A stretch of DNA of 64,000 bases from Algoriphagus vanfongensis DSM 17529 (GTDB lineage: Bacteria > Bacteroidota > Bacteroidia > Cytophagales > Cyclobacteriaceae), in contig NZ_AUBX01000009.1 in the NCBI RefSeq assembly GCF_000429465.1, forward strand, positions 186,001 to 250,000. Reading direction: 5' to 3'. How positions within the stretch are numbered: the stretch's first letter is position 1; each line of letters opens with the position of its first letter. The notes under the pieces are model-generated. The model ran no database searches and had not been told where the DNA came from. It saw only the letters and a program-made list of their open reading frames with translations. Shown in pieces: positions 62,523 to 64,000 of the stretch. The position numbers were made by a program, and so were the translations under genes.

Positions 62523-63449
62523 CTAGGAGAATTTATAGCCTCGTAAAAAATCAACGGTTTTCATTCTTTTTTTACCTTCCAGTTGCAGTTCCAAAATCTC
62601 CAATTGCCCAGAGGAAGTCCCTATTCTCAGGTAGCTTTTTTCATCTGTATATGTCTTTCCGGGAATACTGGACAGGTCAGTCGGTACTACTTTGGACTGG
62701 TAGATCTTACAGATTTTGCCTTCCAACTCAGTCCAAGCAGCAGGATATGGAGAGAGGCCTCTGATCAAATTGTGGATGGATTCTGCTGAGTTTTCCCAAT
62801 TGATTTTCCCTGTTTCCTTGAAAATCTTTGGTGCATGATGGATCGCTTTGCTTTCATCCTGTGGCAAAGCCTGGACATTGCCCTCAGCTATATCTTCGAC
62901 TGTCTTGACTACCAGTCTCGACCCTAATTCCATTAATTTTTCATAGATATCCCCCAGATTTTCTTCCGGGAGGATAGGGACTTTTTCCTGATAGATGATT
63001 GATCCGGTGTCTATTTCGTGTTTGAGGAAAAAAGTAGTTACGCCAGTTTCTTTCTCTCCATTGATGATGGCCCAGTTGATGGGTGCAGCTCCACGATAAT
63101 TGGGTAGAAGAGAAGCATGAAGATTGAAAGTGCCCAACGATGGCATGGCCCAAACTACCTCAGGAAGCATGCGGAAAGCGACGACTATCTGTAAGTCTGC
63201 TTGATAGGAACGGAGCTCTTCCAGAAATTCAGGGGATTTGAGGTTGGTAGGTTGCAAAACTGGTATCTCGTGTTTCAAAGCAGCCTCTTTCACTGGAGAG
63301 GGAATTAGCTTTTGTCCACGCCCCTTTGGTTTGTCTGGAGCTGTGATCACAGCTACGACATTCCAGTTGTTTGCTACGAGTTGGTCCAATGAGGGAACTG
63401 CAAATTCAGGTGTTCCCATGTATATGATTCTTAGGTCTTTCGTTGCCAT
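62523..63449 (-). CDS. fmt: Methionyl-tRNA formyltransferase
   Basis: A 308-residue enzyme that formylates Met-tRNAfMet with 10-formyl-tetrahydrofolate. Signatures: RIIYMGTPEFAVPSL, DKPKGRGQKL, FNLHASLLPNYRGAAPINWA (catalytic His/Asn), TGVTTFFLKHEIDTG (catalytic Asp). C-terminal tRNA-binding domain present; full length. It lies 17 bases after the NamZ-like stop on the same strand and probably shares its transcript. Confidence 0.97.
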   Translation of the reverse strand: MATKDLRIIYMGTPEFAVPSLDQLVANNWNVVAVITAPDKPKGRGQKLIPSPVKEAALKHEIPVLQPTNLKSPEFLEELRSYQADLQIVVAFRMLPEVVWAMPSLGTFNLHASLLPNYRGAAPINWAIINGEKETGVTTFFLKHEIDTGSIIYQEKVPILPEENLGDIYEKLMELGSRLVVKTVEDIAEGNVQALPQDESKAIHHAPKIFKETGKINWENSAESIHNLIRGLSPYPAAWTELEGKICKIYQSKVVPTDLSSIPGKTYTDEKSYLRIGTSSGQLEILELQLEGKKRMKTVDFLRGYKFS

Positions 63450-63466
63450 AATCGTGGTCGGGGTAC

Positions 63467-64000
63467 TTATCGGTAGATTAGGTATTTGTTTCTCAGAAGC
63501 TTATAAGTTTCAAGGTCACTAGCCCAGGATGCTTCTATTTCTTGGGCTGATTTGCCTGCTAGCATGGCTTTTTTGATCTCGTCTGTACCAACTAGCGTGT
63601 TGAAGTAATTATTGAAAAACTTTTCTTTCATACCAGATATTTCGTAGGCTTCTAGCAGGTAGCTAAGACTGAATTGATGATCCATCGATTCCGCTCTCAG
63701 ATCTTTCCCATAGCATAGCTTGTCTTGATGCGGGGGATTTTTAGACATACCATCGATACTTACAGGGGTGAATGTGAAGGAGCCAAATTTGGGATCTGGA
63801 TAGCCGTATACCTGAAATGGAAAATGAGTGCCTCGGCCAAGAGAAATCACTGTGCCTTCGAATAAACAGGTACTTGGATAAAGGTGGATTGAAAGATCAT
63901 TAGGAAGGTTGGGGGAAGGCTTGACAGGCAAGGAGTATGCTGTAGAGTGCTCCCAGTTTTTCATAGGAATTACTTCCAAATCGCAGGTTTTGCCACCTTT
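63467..64000 (-). CDS. namZ: DUF1343 (NamZ-like exo-beta-N-acetylmuramidase), C-terminal part
   Basis: The frame runs to the window edge without a start; 177 codons are visible. Near the visible start is LEVIPMKNWEHSTAYSLPVKPSPNLPN and then YPSTCLFEGTVISLGRGTHFPFQVYG, the signature of DUF1343, whose member NamZ removes N-acetylmuramic acid from peptidoglycan ends. The C-terminal region (DQFSLSYLLEAYEISG, NNYFNTLVGTDEIKKAMLAGKSAQEIEASW) is complete to the stop. The in-frame TTG at 63979 is not the true start. It precedes fmt. Confidence 0.85.
   Translation of the reverse strand, partial: KGGKTCDLEVIPMKNWEHSTAYSLPVKPSPNLPNDLSIHLYPSTCLFEGTVISLGRGTHFPFQVYGYPDPKFGSFTFTPVSIDGMSKNPPHQDKLCYGKDLRAESMDHQFSLSYLLEAYEISGMKEKFFNNYFNTLVGTDEIKKAMLAGKSAQEIEASWASDLETYKLLRNKYLIYR

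Noticed and set aside
1..64000. Mobile elements or CRISPR arrays
   Set aside because: No transposase, integrase, repeat-spacer pattern or long inverted repeats are seen in the window.

Overview
The window looks like part of a Bacteroidota chromosome, most likely class Cytophagia (a Cyclobacteriaceae-type marine or soil bacterium). The reasons are a SusC/SusD pair with its hybrid two-component regulator, many Sec lipoproteins, a subtilase with a type IX secretion sorting tail, promoter -7 elements of the TAnnTTTG kind, and several families typical of the phylum (DUF2911, DUF4412, DUF6807, DUF3472, GIN/DUF4097, ThuA, PIG-L). The genus is an inference. I see no insertion sequence, phage, CRISPR array, rRNA or tRNA.

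Layout. 1-4658 (minus strand): the start of a copper P-type ATPase behind a small AraC regulator that carries its own CxxC heavy-metal domain, then an efflux adaptor, a TolC-type channel and an L-serine dehydratase beta subunit. 4824-10247 (plus): a class IV aminotransferase, then a compact D-xylose operon (sodium symporter, xylulokinase, xylose isomerase) ended by a strong terminator. 10332-11605 (minus): a DUF5077/DUF3472 protein split into two frames. 11744-30558 (plus): a polysaccharide utilisation locus with hybrid two-component regulator, GH5 endoglucanase lipoprotein, SusC, SusD, an IPT-domain glycan-binding lipoprotein, a giant FG-GAP/ASPIC lipoprotein, a GH9 endoglucanase and a SASA-type acetylesterase. 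The enzymes point to an acetylated beta-1,4-glucan such as xyloglucan or a related hemicellulose, and the xylose operon 7 kb away would fit a xylose-bearing side chain. The same 35-36 bp bipartite direct repeat lies upstream of both the GH5 gene and susC and is the best candidate for the regulator's binding site.

30559-37677: envelope proteins, an alpha/beta hydrolase, a serine beta-lactamase-like hydrolase, a FAD oxidoreductase, a YjdM zinc-ribbon protein, and an intergenic small-RNA candidate (about 34477-34683) with its own promoter element and terminator. 37715-43571: ThuA, DUF6807, a Tat-exported and a lipoprotein Gfo/Idh/MocA oxidoreductase, and an aldo/keto reductase, which together look like an envelope-associated sugar oxidation module. 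43686-53036: a TrpF-like protein lacking the catalytic cysteine, a subtilase, ribulose-phosphate epimerase, GyrA and exported proteins of unknown role. 53190-58670: a PagL-type lipid A deacylase, then a tight operon of a PIG-L deacetylase, an unlisted 34-residue membrane microprotein and a sodium symporter whose ATG overlaps the microprotein's stop. 58728-64000: DUF2911, a GhrA-like dehydrogenase, a tandem universal stress protein, DUF4412, methionyl-tRNA formyltransferase and the C-terminal part of a NamZ-like (DUF1343) muramidase running off the edge.

The most rewarding items for follow-up are the shared operator repeat of the polysaccharide locus, the symporter-coupled microprotein, the small-RNA candidate and the metal-domain AraC fusion.
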